This document shows positions 8,380 through 17,497 of a DNA stretch of 36,815 bases, piece after piece; within the stretch, counting starts at the first letter, position 1, and each line of letters opens with the position of its first letter. The notes beneath the pieces were generated by a model. It saw only the letters and a list, made by a program, of their open reading frames with translations, made no database searches and had not been told where the DNA came from. The DNA comes from Alphaproteobacteria bacterium. GTDB lineage: Bacteria; Pseudomonadota; Alphaproteobacteria; Micropepsales; Micropepsaceae. The stretch is taken from contig JAJPIX010000054.1 of NCBI GenBank assembly GCA_021324545.1, positions 1 to 36,815 of the forward strand, written 5' to 3'. The position numbers and the translations under genes were made by a program.

Positions 8380-10626
8380 TCAAAGGGCGGCGATCACGGC
8401 CGCGTTGTAGATTTCGCTGGTTTTGGCGCCGAGGGGGGCGATCTGTACCGGCTTCTCCAGCCCGATCAAGAGCGGCCCCATCACGGTTGCTCCGCCAAGC
8501 TGCTGCAGAAGCTTGGTGGCGATGGAAGCGCTGGGCACGCCGGGCATGATGAGGATGTTGGCCGTGTCCGTCAGCCGGCAGAAGGGGTAAAGCGCCATCT
8601 TCTCGCGATCGAGCGCGACATCGGGCGCCATTTCGCCGTCATATTCGAAATCCACCTTGCGCGAATCCAAAACCTTCACCGCTTCGATCAGCCGCTCGGT
8701 CCTGGGGCCGCGCGGCAGGCCGAATGTCGAATAGGACGTGATCGCCACGCGCGGCTCGAACCCGAAGCGGCGCACGACCGCGGCCGTCTGAACCGCCATG
8801 TCGGCCAGCTCCTCGGGGTTGGGCATTTCGTTCACCGTGGTGTCGGCAATGCAGACCACGCGTCCCCTGGCGAACACGATAGTGATGCCGATGGGCCGCT
8901 GGCCCTTGGGCGAACCAAGCACCATGCGGATGTCGGTGAGCGAAGCGGTGTAGCTGCGGGTCACGCCGGTGACCATCGCATCCGCGTCGCCAGCGGCCAG
9001 CATGGAGGCTGCATAGATGTTGCGGTCGTTGGTCACCATGCGCACGCAGTCGCGGTAGAGATAACCCTGCCGGCCAAGCCGCCTGTAAAGCGCGTCCACA
9101 TAAGGTGTCGCCTGCTGCGCGGAATGGGGCACGCAGATTTCCAGCTCGCGTTCGTCTATGCCGGCCTTCTTCAGCTTTTCCCTAATGATGCTTTCCCGCC
9201 CCACCAGCAGCGCCTTGCCCAGACGCGAATGCTGGAAGGCGGACGCCGCGCGGATCACCGATTCCTCTTCGCCTTCCGCAAACACCACGCGCCTTGGGTT
9301 GGCGCGCACGCTTGCCGTGATCGACTGGAAGAGAATCGCCGATGGGTCAAGCCTTGCGGACAGCTGATCCTGATACTTTGTGACATCTTTGAGTTCGCGG
9401 CGCGCCACGCCGGTCTTCACCGCGGTTTCCGCCACCGCCGAAGATACCCGCGAAATCAGCCGGGGATCGAACGGCACGGGAATGATGTAGTCGGGCCCGA
9501 AGGTCGGCCGCGCGCTGCCATAGGCGGCGGCCACTTCGTCGGGCACATCCTCGCGCGCCAGCGCCGCCAGCGCATAGGCGGCGGCCACCTTCATCTCCTG
9601 ATTGATCGTGGTTGCGCGCACGTCCAGCGCGCCGCGGAAGATGTAGGGAAATCCCAGAACATTGTTCACCTGGTTGGGATAATCGCTTCGTCCGGTCGCC
9701 ACGATCGCGTCCGGCCTGACCGCCTTCACCTGTTCGGGCGTGATTTCCGGATCGGGATTGGCCATCGCGAAGATGATCGGCGCCTTGGCCATGCTCTTGA
9801 CCATGTCCTGCGTCACCGCGCCTTTGACCGAAAGGCCCAGAAACAGGTCGGCGCCTTTCAGGGCATCGGCCAGCGTGCGCGCCTTCGTTTCCACCGCATG
9901 GGCGCTTTTCCACTGGTTCATGCCGGCCGTGCGCCCGCGGTAGATCACGCCCTTGGTGTCGCAAAGGATGGCGTTGCCCTTCGGCAGGCCCATGGTGTTG
10001 AGCAGCTCCAGGCAGGCGATGCCCGCGGCGCCCGCGCCATTCACGACCACCCTGATGTCGGCCATCTTGCGGCCCGTCAGATGCAGCGCGTTGATCACGC
10101 CGGCAGCGGTGATGATGGCAGTTCCGTGCTGGTCGTCATGGAACACCGGAATGTCCATCAGCTCGCGCAACCGCTCTTCGATCACGAAGCAGTCGGGCGC
10201 CTTGATGTCTTCCAGATTGATCCCGCCGAAAGATGGCCCCAGATACCGCACCGCGTTGACGAAGGCATCCACATCCTCGGTGTCAATTTCCAGGTCAATC
10301 GCATCCACATCGGCAAAGCGCTTGAAGAGAACGGCCTTGCCTTCCATCACCGGCTTGGAAGCCAGCGCGCCCAGATCGCCCAATCCCAGGATCGCGGTGC
10401 CGTTGGAGATGACGGCCACCAGGTTTCCGCGCGCGGTATAATCGAACACGGCGTCGGGATTTTCGGCGATGGCGCGCACCGGCACCGCCACGCCCGGCGA
10501 ATAGGCAAGCGAAAGATCGCGCTGCGTCGCCATGGGCTTGGTCGGCGCGATCTCGATTTTTCCGGGCTTGCCGCGGGAATGGAAGGCAAGGGCTTCGTCG
10601 TCGCTGAAACTGGGTCTATCGGGCAT
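8380..10626 (-). CDS. maeB: NADP-dependent malic enzyme with phosphotransacetylase-like C-terminal domain
   Basis: A 748-residue malic enzyme, decarboxylating malate to pyruvate with reduction of NAD(P). The malic domain fills about residues 1-160 (SLAYSPGVAVPVRAI, GNLVAVISNGTAILGLGDLG, GKAVLFKRFADVDAIDLE), the Rossmann domain about 160-390 (VVVNGAGAAGIACLELL), and a phosphotransacetylase-like domain about 430-748 (VVFAEGEEESVIRAA, NPEELADMAVQTAAVVRRFG), which in this family is regulatory rather than a working PTA. Length and architecture are those of MaeB. It is divergent from mutS with 106 bases between and heads the run with the M20 peptidase, marC and tspO. Confidence 0.97.
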   Translation of the reverse strand: MPDRPSFSDDEALAFHSRGKPGKIEIAPTKPMATQRDLSLAYSPGVAVPVRAIAENPDAVFDYTARGNLVAVISNGTAILGLGDLGALASKPVMEGKAVLFKRFADVDAIDLEIDTEDVDAFVNAVRYLGPSFGGINLEDIKAPDCFVIEERLRELMDIPVFHDDQHGTAIITAAGVINALHLTGRKMADIRVVVNGAGAAGIACLELLNTMGLPKGNAILCDTKGVIYRGRTAGMNQWKSAHAVETKARTLADALKGADLFLGLSVKGAVTQDMVKSMAKAPIIFAMANPDPEITPEQVKAVRPDAIVATGRSDYPNQVNNVLGFPYIFRGALDVRATTINQEMKVAAAYALAALAREDVPDEVAAAYGSARPTFGPDYIIPVPFDPRLISRVSSAVAETAVKTGVARRELKDVTKYQDQLSARLDPSAILFQSITASVRANPRRVVFAEGEEESVIRAASAFQHSRLGKALLVGRESIIREKLKKAGIDERELEICVPHSAQQATPYVDALYRRLGRQGYLYRDCVRMVTNDRNIYAASMLAAGDADAMVTGVTRSYTASLTDIRMVLGSPKGQRPIGITIVFARGRVVCIADTTVNEMPNPEELADMAVQTAAVVRRFGFEPRVAITSYSTFGLPRGPRTERLIEAVKVLDSRKVDFEYDGEMAPDVALDREKMALYPFCRLTDTANILIMPGVPSASIATKLLQQLGGATVMGPLLIGLEKPVQIAPLGAKTSEIYNAAVIAAL

Positions 10627-10732
10627 TGGGCCTCTCGTTCATCCACAGAATATCCGCCGGGCGGCCTGCCCCTTTCAATGGGCGGAAAGGCGGCTCTGCC
10701 CTGACTTTTTGGCGATCTGCTAAGGTCAAACG

Positions 10733-13420
10733 ATGAACGAGCACGTGACCGCGAGCGAAGGGACCGAGGCTACGCCCTTGATGGCGCAGTATCTCGAGAT
10801 CAAGGCGGCGCATGCGGACTATCTGCTGTTCTACCGCATGGGGGATTTTTACGAGCTGTTTTTCGAGGATGCGGCCAGGGCGGCCGAGGCGCTGGATATC
10901 GCGCTCACCAAGCGCGGCAAGCATGAGGGCCGCGACATTCCCATGTGCGGGGTGCCCGTGCATGCCGCCGAGCAGTATCTGGAGAAGCTGATCCGCAAGG
11001 GTTTCCGCGTCGCCGTCTGCGAGCAGGTGGAAGATCCGGCCGAGGCCAAGAAACGCGGCTCCAAATCGGTGGTCAAGCGGGAAGTCGTGCGCCTTGTCAC
11101 GCCGGGAACGCTCACCGAAGATTCGCTGCTCGAAGCGCGCCGGGCCAATCTCCTGGCCGCGCTTGGCCGCGCCGGCTCCGATTTCGCGCTTGCCGCCGCC
11201 GACATGTCCACGGGCGATTTCACGGTGGGCGCGGTTGCGGCCAACGAACTGGCGGCGGAGCTTGCGCGGCTGAGCCCGCGCGAGGTGCTCGTGCCGGATG
11301 CATTGCTGGCGGATGAAACGCTGGGCCCCATCCTCAAAGCCCTCGGTCCGGCATTGTCGCCGCTTCCATCCGTCAAATTCGATTCCGGCGCGGGCCAACG
11401 CGCGCTGAAATCCCTTTACAGGGTTGCCGTGCTCGATGGGCTTGGCGCCTTCACGCGCGCGGAGCTGTCCGCGGCGGGCGCGCTCGTCGGCTATCTCGAT
11501 CTCACGCAGAAGGGCAAGCTTCCGGCGCTGAAGCCCCTTGTGCGGGTGGGCAGTCGCGCCTTCATGGCGATCGACGCGGCCACGCGTCGCAATCTCGAAT
11601 TGACGGAAACGTTGTCGGGCGCGCGCAACGGCAGCCTGCTTGCCACCATTGACCGCACGGTCACCGCCGCGGGCGCGCGCGAGCTCGCAAAGCGGCTGTC
11701 TTCGCCGCTGACCGACGTTGCTGCGATTGCCGCGCGCCAGGATGCGGTCGGCTTCTTCGCCAATGACAGCGAGTTGCGCCGCCAGATTCGCGACGATCTC
11801 AAACGCGCCCCCGATATCGCGCGCGCTCTGGGACGATTGTCGGTCGGGCGCGGGGGCCCGCGCGATCTGGCCAGCATCCGCGATGGCATCAAGGCCGCGC
11901 GCGCGCTTCGCGACCGGTTGCGCAAGCTGGGCGATCCGCTCAAGCCGGCGCTCGGCGAAATCGAAGCCGCGCGCGCAAAGCTCACCGATGGCCTTGCGCA
12001 AAGCTCGCGGCTTGCCGACCGGCTGGAATATCTCCTGGTGGCCGAACCGCCTTACCTTGCGCGCGACGGCGGGTTCATCGTTGCCGGCAGCCACGCCCCG
12101 CTCGATGAGGTGCGCAGCCTGCGCGACGAGAGCCGCCGCGTGATCGCCTCGCTGGAAGCGCGCTACCGCACGGAAAGCGGCGTCGCCGCGCTCAGGATCA
12201 GGCACAACGGCATTCTGGGTTATTTCATCGAAGTCACCCCGCAACACGCCGACCGGCTGCAATCGGGCGCCAACCGCGACATCTTCCGCCACCGGCAGAC
12301 CATCGGCTCGGCGGTGCGCTTCTCCACCGATGAGCTTTCGACGCTTGCCACGCGCATTTCCGAAGCCGCCGAACAGGCGCTCGCGCTTGAGCGCCAGCTG
12401 TTCGATGACATGGTCGCGCTGGTGCTGGATGGTGCCGCGTCCCTTGCGCAGATCGCCGATGCGCTGGCCGTTCTCGACGTGGCCTCTGCGCTCGGCGATC
12501 TGGCCGTGGCCTGCCGCCATGTGCGCCCGAAGGTGGACGAAAGCTTGGGCTTTCAGATCGTCCGCGGCCGCCATCCGGTGGTGGAAGCGGCTCTCGCGAC
12601 CGGACACGCCAATCCCTTCGTGCCCAACGATTGCGACCTGTCACCCGGGGGGCCGGGCCGGCTGTGGCTTGTCACCGGCCCCAACATGGCCGGCAAATCC
12701 ACCTTCCTGCGCCAGAATGCGCTGATGGCGATTCTGGCGCAGATGGGGGCGTTTGTGCCCGCGGAATCGGCGCGCATCGGCATCGTTGACAGGCTTTTTT
12801 CGCGCGTGGGGGCAGCGGATGATCTTGCGGCCGGCCGTTCCACCTTCATGGTCGAGATGGTGGAAACCGCCGCCATCCTCAATCAGGCGACGGAAAGAAG
12901 CCTTGTCATCCTTGATGAGATCGGCCGCGGCACGGCCACCTTCGACGGGCTCGCCATCGCCTGGGCAACGGCCGAACACCTGTCCGCAAAAAACAGGTCG
13001 CGCGCGCTCTTTGCCACGCACTATCACGAGATGACCGCGCTTGCCGAACGGCTGGACTCGCTTGCCTGCGTCACCATGCGCGTGCGCGAATGGAACGACA
13101 CCATCGTCTTTCTGCACGAGGTGGCGCCGGGCACAGCCGACCGGTCCTACGGCATTCATGTGGCCAAGCTCGCGGGGCTTCCGCCGGCCGTCGTTGCGCG
13201 CGCCGAGGAGGTGTTGCGTGCGCTGGAAGAGGGGCGCGAAGGCCACAAGCCGCTCGCCCGCATCGACGATCTGCCGCTCTTTCAGGCCAATGCGCCTGCG
13301 CCGGTGAAGAAGAGCGAAATCGAAGATGCCTTGCGCGACATCTCGCCCGATGCGCTGACGCCGAAAGAAGCCCTTGAACTTCTCTACACGCTGAAGGCAA
13401 AGCTCGAAAATCGCGGTTGA
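10733..13420 (+). CDS. mutS: DNA mismatch repair protein MutS
   Basis: An 895-residue MutS, the ATPase that recognises mismatches and small loops and recruits MutL. The mismatch-wedging motif is present as [12 protein letters not shown] with F39 and E41. The Walker A motif GPNMAGKST is at about 649-657, the Walker B region is [19 protein letters not shown], and THYHEMT follows. The C-terminal tail ends in helical sequence as usual. AAGG seven bases before the ATG at 10733 supports the start. The maeB/mutS divergent pair is common in alphaproteobacteria from memory. I see no SOS box before it. Confidence 0.98.
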   Translation: MNEHVTASEGTEATPLMAQYLEIKAAHADYLLFYRMGDFYELFFEDAARAAEALDIALTKRGKHEGRDIPMCGVPVHAAEQYLEKLIRKGFRVAVCEQVEDPAEAKKRGSKSVVKREVVRLVTPGTLTEDSLLEARRANLLAALGRAGSDFALAAADMSTGDFTVGAVAANELAAELARLSPREVLVPDALLADETLGPILKALGPALSPLPSVKFDSGAGQRALKSLYRVAVLDGLGAFTRAELSAAGALVGYLDLTQKGKLPALKPLVRVGSRAFMAIDAATRRNLELTETLSGARNGSLLATIDRTVTAAGARELAKRLSSPLTDVAAIAARQDAVGFFANDSELRRQIRDDLKRAPDIARALGRLSVGRGGPRDLASIRDGIKAARALRDRLRKLGDPLKPALGEIEAARAKLTDGLAQSSRLADRLEYLLVAEPPYLARDGGFIVAGSHAPLDEVRSLRDESRRVIASLEARYRTESGVAALRIRHNGILGYFIEVTPQHADRLQSGANRDIFRHRQTIGSAVRFSTDELSTLATRISEAAEQALALERQLFDDMVALVLDGAASLAQIADALAVLDVASALGDLAVACRHVRPKVDESLGFQIVRGRHPVVEAALATGHANPFVPNDCDLSPGGPGRLWLVTGPNMAGKSTFLRQNALMAILAQMGAFVPAESARIGIVDRLFSRVGAADDLAAGRSTFMVEMVETAAILNQATERSLVILDEIGRGTATFDGLAIAWATAEHLSAKNRSRALFATHYHEMTALAERLDSLACVTMRVREWNDTIVFLHEVAPGTADRSYGIHVAKLAGLPPAVVARAEEVLRALEEGREGHKPLARIDDLPLFQANAPAPVKKSEIEDALRDISPDALTPKEALELLYTLKAKLENRG

Positions 13421-13470
13421 CGCCCGGCATCATCCGGCCCAATTTTTCGGCGTTCGTTGGGTTGGTCCAC

Positions 13471-15696
13471 ATGAAATCGCGCATCCTGCCGCTCGCTTTC
13501 GCGGGCTTTTACATCCTGTTTGCCGCGCCGGTCCTGGCAGAGCATCTCACACCCGAACGCGTCTTTTCCGATCCCGACATCAACGGCCCCACCGCGCGCA
13601 ATGTGCAGCTTTCGCCCGATGGCGCGCTCGTTACCTATCTCAAGGGCAAGGCCAGCGATCAGAATGCGCTCGATCTGTGTGCCGCCGATACCAAAGGCGG
13701 CGCCCCTTTCATGCTGGTGGATTCGGCCAAACTTGCGCCGAAGCCGGTGGAACTTTCCGAAGCCGAAAAAGCGCGCCGCCAGCGCATGCGCATCAGCCAG
13801 CATGGCGTGGTGGAATATCATTGGGACGAGACGGGCCGATACATCATCGTGCCCGTGGACGGCGATCTTTACCTGGCGGAACGAGCAACCGGCCATGTCC
13901 GCCGCCTGACGGATACAAAGGACGACGAAATCGACGCCAAGCTGTCGCCCGGGGACCGTTACGTCTCCTTCGTGCGCGGCGGCAATCTCTATGTCATCGA
14001 TCTGACGACGGGCTCAGAAAGCGCGCTCACCACCGATGGCAAGGATCCCGTCTCCTGGGGCACGGCTGAGTTCGTCGCACAGGAAGAGATGGCGCGCTTC
14101 ACCGGCTATTGGTGGAGCGAGGACGATACGAAGATTGCCCTCACCCGCGTTGATGAAAGCCCGGTGGACATCATCCCGCGCCTTGAAGTCAGCGAAGACC
14201 GGCTCATCTCCATCGATCAACGCTATCCGCGTGCAGGCCGGCCCAACGCCGTCGTCGAACTTTATGTCGAAGATGTCGCTACCCATGCCCGCGTGAAAAT
14301 GGATCTGGGCGCGAACACCGATTTCTATCTGGCGCGCGTCGCCTGGGCGAAAGACGGAAGCGTGCTCTATGCCGAGCGGCTGTCGCGCGATCAGAAGCGG
14401 CTTGATCTTCTGGCCTGCGATCCGTCAGGCGGTTCCTGCCGCGTGATCTTGCGCGAAACCTCGCCCCACTGGGTGGAGCTGTCCGATGACTTCAAGCCGC
14501 TTCAATCGGGCGATTTCCTCTGGTCGTCAGAACGCTCCGGCTATCGCCACATCTATCTCTATGACCGCAATGGCCGGCTCATCCGGCAGGTCACCGCCGG
14601 CGATTGGCCGGTCGCCGCCATCCGGGGCGTAAACGAAGAAACCGGGCAGGCGATTTTTCTGGCCTCGATCGGTTCCCCGCTCGAACGGCAGCTCTATGCG
14701 ATATCCTATCTGCATCCCGACACCCCGCATGCGCTTACGTCCGGGCACGGCTGGTGGGATGCGACCGTGGCCAAGCACAACGGCATCTTCGTTGGCACCT
14801 ATTCCGATCCGATGACGCCGCCGCGCACGGCCCTTTACGGCGCCAACGGCGCCTTCATCCGCTGGATCGAAGAAAACAGGCTCGACAAGACCCACCCCTA
14901 TTTTCCCTATCTCGGCGATCGCCGCGTGCCCGAATACGGCACGCTCAAGGCGTCCGACGGCACGCAGCTCTATTACGCGCTCACCACGCCGGTGGGATTT
15001 GATCCGGCGAAAAAATACCCGGCAATCATCGAAGTGTATGGCGGTCCCGGCGTCCAGACGGTGCGCCGGGATTGGGGCGCCATGACCGATCAGCTCCTGT
15101 CGGAAGCGGGCTATGTGCTGTTCAGGCTCGATAACCGCGGCTCGGCCAACCGCTCGGTCGCGTTCAAGACGGCCATCGACAGAAGGCTCGGCCAGATCGA
15201 AACCGAAGACCAGCTTCAGGGCGCGCGCTATCTGCGGTCGCTGCCCTTCATCGACCCGCAACATGTCGCCGTTTCGGGCTGGAGCTATGGCGGCTTCATG
15301 ACGCTCGAATTGCTCACCGCGAAGGGCGCGGACTTTGCCGCCGGAGCATCCGGCGCGCCGCCCACGCAATGGAACCTGTACGACACCTGCTATACCGAGC
15401 GTTACATGGGCACGCCCGCGCAGAACCCCAAGGGCTATGCCGCCGCCGACATCCTCAACCGCCTCGACAATCTTTCCGGCCGCTTGCTGCTGTTGAAGGG
15501 ATTGTCGGACGACAATGTGATTCTCGCCAACACCACGCGGCTGACGGCGGCGCTCCAGGCACGCGGCGTCACCTTCGACATGATGGAATATCCGGGCGAG
15601 CGGCATGGCATCCAGGGCAACGCCAAGCGCTTGCAGCTCTGGCGCACCTATCTGGAATTCTTCGCGCGAAACCTGCATCCCGGCCGCAGGGATTGA
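13471..15696 (+). CDS. Secreted S9 family peptidase, dipeptidyl peptidase IV-like
   Basis: A 741-residue serine peptidase of the prolyl oligopeptidase family. From the ATG at 13471 the first 24 or so residues form a signal peptide ending APVLA, so it is probably periplasmic; an upstream TTG in frame at 13417 would put 18 unrelated residues before it. The N-terminal half is a beta-propeller. It carries the paired glutamates VAQEEMARF at 205-206 that in DPP IV hold the substrate N terminus. The alpha/beta-hydrolase triad is Ser605 in GWSYGGFM, Asp680 in GLSDDNV and His712 in GERHGI. This predicts release of N-terminal X-Pro or X-Ala dipeptides. It follows mutS by 50 bases and may be cotranscribed. 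Confidence 0.93.
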   Translation: MKSRILPLAFAGFYILFAAPVLAEHLTPERVFSDPDINGPTARNVQLSPDGALVTYLKGKASDQNALDLCAADTKGGAPFMLVDSAKLAPKPVELSEAEKARRQRMRISQHGVVEYHWDETGRYIIVPVDGDLYLAERATGHVRRLTDTKDDEIDAKLSPGDRYVSFVRGGNLYVIDLTTGSESALTTDGKDPVSWGTAEFVAQEEMARFTGYWWSEDDTKIALTRVDESPVDIIPRLEVSEDRLISIDQRYPRAGRPNAVVELYVEDVATHARVKMDLGANTDFYLARVAWAKDGSVLYAERLSRDQKRLDLLACDPSGGSCRVILRETSPHWVELSDDFKPLQSGDFLWSSERSGYRHIYLYDRNGRLIRQVTAGDWPVAAIRGVNEETGQAIFLASIGSPLERQLYAISYLHPDTPHALTSGHGWWDATVAKHNGIFVGTYSDPMTPPRTALYGANGAFIRWIEENRLDKTHPYFPYLGDRRVPEYGTLKASDGTQLYYALTTPVGFDPAKKYPAIIEVYGGPGVQTVRRDWGAMTDQLLSEAGYVLFRLDNRGSANRSVAFKTAIDRRLGQIETEDQLQGARYLRSLPFIDPQHVAVSGWSYGGFMTLELLTAKGADFAAGASGAPPTQWNLYDTCYTERYMGTPAQNPKGYAAADILNRLDNLSGRLLLLKGLSDDNVILANTTRLTAALQARGVTFDMMEYPGERHGIQGNAKRLQLWRTYLEFFARNLHPGRRD

Positions 15697-15756
15697 CCGG
15701 GTCAGATGGCTGCCGGCGGCTTCCGCGCATCCCCGCAACATGCGAAAATCCCTGCC

Positions 15757-16233
15757 ATGAGCTCGCCCTCCTCAAAGCGCGTGCGCAAGTTTCTTGTGGT
15801 GGTTGACAGGTCGCCGGAATGTCACGTTGCGCTGCGGTTCGCCACGCGCCGGGCGCAGGCAACCGGCGGCCGCGTCACACTGATGTGCGTGGCAAGCCCC
15901 GCCGACTTTCAGCACTGGCGCGGCGTCGAGCAGATCATGAAGGACGAGGCGCATGAAGAAGCCGAAAGCCTCATCTTCGCCGCCGCCAAAACGGTCAATG
16001 AAATGTCGGGCATCATCCCGGAACTTGTGATCATGGAAGGCCGCACGGCGGAATGTCTTCTGAAGCTCATCCGCGAAGATGCCGCCATTTCGATTCTTGT
16101 GCTGGCGGCCTCGACCGCCAAGGAGGGCCCCGGCCCGCTTGTTTCGATGGTTGCCAGCGCAAGCCAGTATCCCATTCCGGTCACGGTTGTGCCCGGCAAC
16201 CTCACCGACGAAGCGATCGATCATCTCGCCTGA
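15757..16233 (+). CDS. Universal stress protein (UspA family)
   Basis: A 158-residue single-domain Usp fold protein. It begins after a short basic leader with [19 protein letters not shown] and ends with the family's typical [10 protein letters not shown] and [10 protein letters not shown] strands. The ATP-binding signature G2xG9xG(S/T) is not clear: the corresponding loop reads [14 protein letters not shown], so nucleotide binding is uncertain. The start at 15757 was preferred to an in-frame ATG 17 residues upstream because the extra residues are not family-like, but neither has a strong ribosome site. The gene lies 60 bases after the peptidase and 11 bases before gloA, probably in one transcript. 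Confidence 0.88.
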   Translation: MSSPSSKRVRKFLVVVDRSPECHVALRFATRRAQATGGRVTLMCVASPADFQHWRGVEQIMKDEAHEEAESLIFAAAKTVNEMSGIIPELVIMEGRTAECLLKLIREDAAISILVLAASTAKEGPGPLVSMVASASQYPIPVTVVPGNLTDEAIDHLA

Positions 16234-16244
16234 AGGACAGACGC

Positions 16245-16685
16245 ATGCGCTATCTGCACACCATGGTTCGCGTGAAGGACCTCGGCCGCTCGCTCGGATT
16301 CTATTGCGATCTTCTGGGGCTGAAAGAGGTTCGCCGCGTGGAAAACGAGAAGGGCCGATTTACGCTTGTCTTTCTTTGCGCGCCGGCCGATCTCGAACGC
16401 GCCGCCAGGGATCAGGCGCCGCTTGTCGAGCTCACCTACAACTGGGACACGGAGGATTACACCGGCGGGCGCAATTTCGGCCATCTCGCCTATCGCGTGG
16501 ATGACATCTATGGCCTCTGCAAGAAGCTGATGGACGGCGGAGTCACGATCAACCGTCCCCCGCGTGACGGCCATATGGCGTTTGTCCGCTCGCCGGATGG
16601 CATTTCCGTTGAGCTTCTGCAGGAAGGCGGCGCGTTGCCGCCGGCTGAACCCTGGGTTTCCATGCCGAATACCGGCAGCTGGTAG
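16245..16685 (+). CDS. gloA: Lactoylglutathione lyase (glyoxalase I)
   Basis: A 146-residue glyoxalase I, which isomerises the methylglyoxal-glutathione hemithioacetal to S-lactoylglutathione. All four metal ligands of the family are in place: His5 (YLHTMVRV), Glu62 (LVELTYNW), His80 ([10 protein letters not shown]) and Glu123 (ISVELLQ), against H5, E56, H74 and E122 in the E. coli enzyme. The ATG at 16245 has AAGGACAG before it; the open frame runs much further upstream but only as antisense-like noise inside uspA. It directly follows uspA. The stop codon lies in GGTAGAAA, one arm of an inverted repeat that reaches into the next promoter. Confidence 0.95.
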   Translation: MRYLHTMVRVKDLGRSLGFYCDLLGLKEVRRVENEKGRFTLVFLCAPADLERAARDQAPLVELTYNWDTEDYTGGRNFGHLAYRVDDIYGLCKKLMDGGVTINRPPRDGHMAFVRSPDGISVELLQEGGALPPAEPWVSMPNTGSW

Positions 16686-16693
16686 AAATGGGC

Positions 16694-16724
16694 TTGACTC
16701 CATCTGACTGTTCATGTTATGTTC
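16694..16724 (+). promoter_or_regulatory. Promoter with overlapping SOS (LexA) box before the nuclease gene
   Basis: A -35 element TTGACT (16694-16699) and a -10 element TATGTT (16718-16723) are 18 bases apart. The sequence GTTCATGTTATGTTC at 16710-16724 is an exact GTTC-N7-GTTC, the alphaproteobacterial LexA operator, and covers the spacer end and the -10. LexA bound there would block RNA polymerase, so the nuclease gene should be derepressed by DNA damage. The start of transcription would be near 16730, giving a leader of about 32 bases. Confidence 0.72.
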
Positions 16725-16731
16725 ATTTATT

Positions 16732-16746
16732 TCTACCGACGGTAGA
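16732..16746. repeat. Perfect palindrome in the nuclease leader
   Basis: TCTACCGACGGTAGA is a perfect 7-1-7 palindrome in the 5' leader, ending just before the GGTGGAG ribosome site. As DNA it may be an operator. As RNA the one-base loop is too tight for full pairing, though a shorter stem is possible. Its left half extended, TTTCTACC (16730-16737), is also exactly complementary to GGTAGAAA at 16681-16688 across the gloA stop codon. Confidence 0.6.
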
Positions 16747-16761
16747 GGTGGAGTTGGATCA

Positions 16762-17244
16762 ATGGGTTGGCCGCAAATTCTGGGCGGCATAGCCGCGGGC
16801 GGGCTTGTCGTTCTTGCCGGAACATTCGATGCGACGAGCGATCTTGCGCCTGCGCCCAAGCGCGTGGCGGCCGCTTCCTTCGAAGGCCCCGTTCAGGCGC
16901 AGGTCGTGCGCGTGATTGACGGCGATACCTTCGAAGCGGCGGCGCAGATCTGGCTTGGCGAGGCGATCCAGGTGCGTGTGCGCATCGAGGGAATCGACGC
17001 GCCGGAACTGCATGCGCGCTGCGACGAGGAACGCACGCGTGCCGAAGCCGCGCGCGATTATCTCGTCCGGCGCATCGAAGGCGGCGAGGTTCGCCTGAGC
17101 GCGGTGCATTACGACAAATATGGCGGGCGCGTGGATGCCGTCGTGCAGGATGAATCCGGCAACGTCGGCGACGCCATGATCAAGGCGGGTCTTGCGCGTC
17201 CCTACCACGGGGAACGCCGCCGGCCCTGGTGCGGCGCGGCTTAA
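16762..17244 (+). CDS. Staphylococcal nuclease-like protein (thermonuclease family), exported or anchored
   Basis: A 160-residue SNase-fold (OB-fold) nuclease, a family of calcium-dependent enzymes that cut DNA and RNA. An N-terminal hydrophobic segment (about 6-20, ILGGIAAGGLVVLAG) suggests export or a membrane anchor. Catalytic residues match the S. aureus enzyme: Asp53 (VIDGDTF), Arg74 and Asp79-Glu82 in RIEGIDAPE, and DKYGGR for the second arginine, with one extra Gly that I recall in many relatives. The C terminus ARPYHGERRRPWC is also typical. The ATG at 16762 follows GGTGGAG. The promoter carries an SOS box, which is unexpected for this family. It lies 76 bases after gloA. Confidence 0.9.
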   Translation: MGWPQILGGIAAGGLVVLAGTFDATSDLAPAPKRVAAASFEGPVQAQVVRVIDGDTFEAAAQIWLGEAIQVRVRIEGIDAPELHARCDEERTRAEAARDYLVRRIEGGEVRLSAVHYDKYGGRVDAVVQDESGNVGDAMIKAGLARPYHGERRRPWCGAA

Positions 17245-17300
17245 GGTCCCGTTTCGCGCGCGGGCCTTGTCTGGCCGCCCTTCCGCACAGATGATGCGGA

Positions 17301-17495
17301 ATGGCCGGAAAAATCTTTGTCGCCGTTGCGCTGATTGTCGTCGTCCTGATCCTGCTTGCGGGCGTGGTGTCCATGTCGATCGGGGGCGAATTCGACCGCA
17401 AATGGGGCAACCGGCTGATGCGCTATCGCGTGATGGCGCAGTTCATCGCCATCCTCATTGTCATGGCCGTGCTCTATTTCACCAGCGCGCATTGA
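17301..17495 (+). CDS. Small two-helix membrane protein, HIG1-like (twin transmembrane)
   Basis: A 64-residue protein with two membrane helices (about 4-24 and 46-61) joined by a short loop GGEFDRKWGNRLMRYRVMAQ. The loop pattern of N-x-L-M-R-x-R-V is that of the bacterial HIG1/twin-transmembrane family, relatives of the mitochondrial proteins that assist cytochrome oxidase. A role in the respiratory chain is inference. It ends two bases before the priA stop on the other strand, so the two genes converge tightly. A 7-bp hairpin (17281-17287 with 17295-17301) overlaps its start codon. Confidence 0.8.
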   Translation: MAGKIFVAVALIVVVLILLAGVVSMSIGGEFDRKWGNRLMRYRVMAQFIAILIVMAVLYFTSAH

Positions 17496-17497
17496 CG

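Noticed and set aside
7195..10704. Plus-strand open frame of 1169 codons opposite maeB and the M20 peptidase
   Set aside because: It is antisense to two well-recognised genes. High GC and avoidance of TTA, CTA and TCA codons keep such frames open; its product is rich in Arg, His and Gly and has no family features.
10616..12607. Minus-strand open frame of 663 codons opposite mutS
   Set aside because: Antisense shadow; composition dominated by Arg, Ala and His, no family motif.
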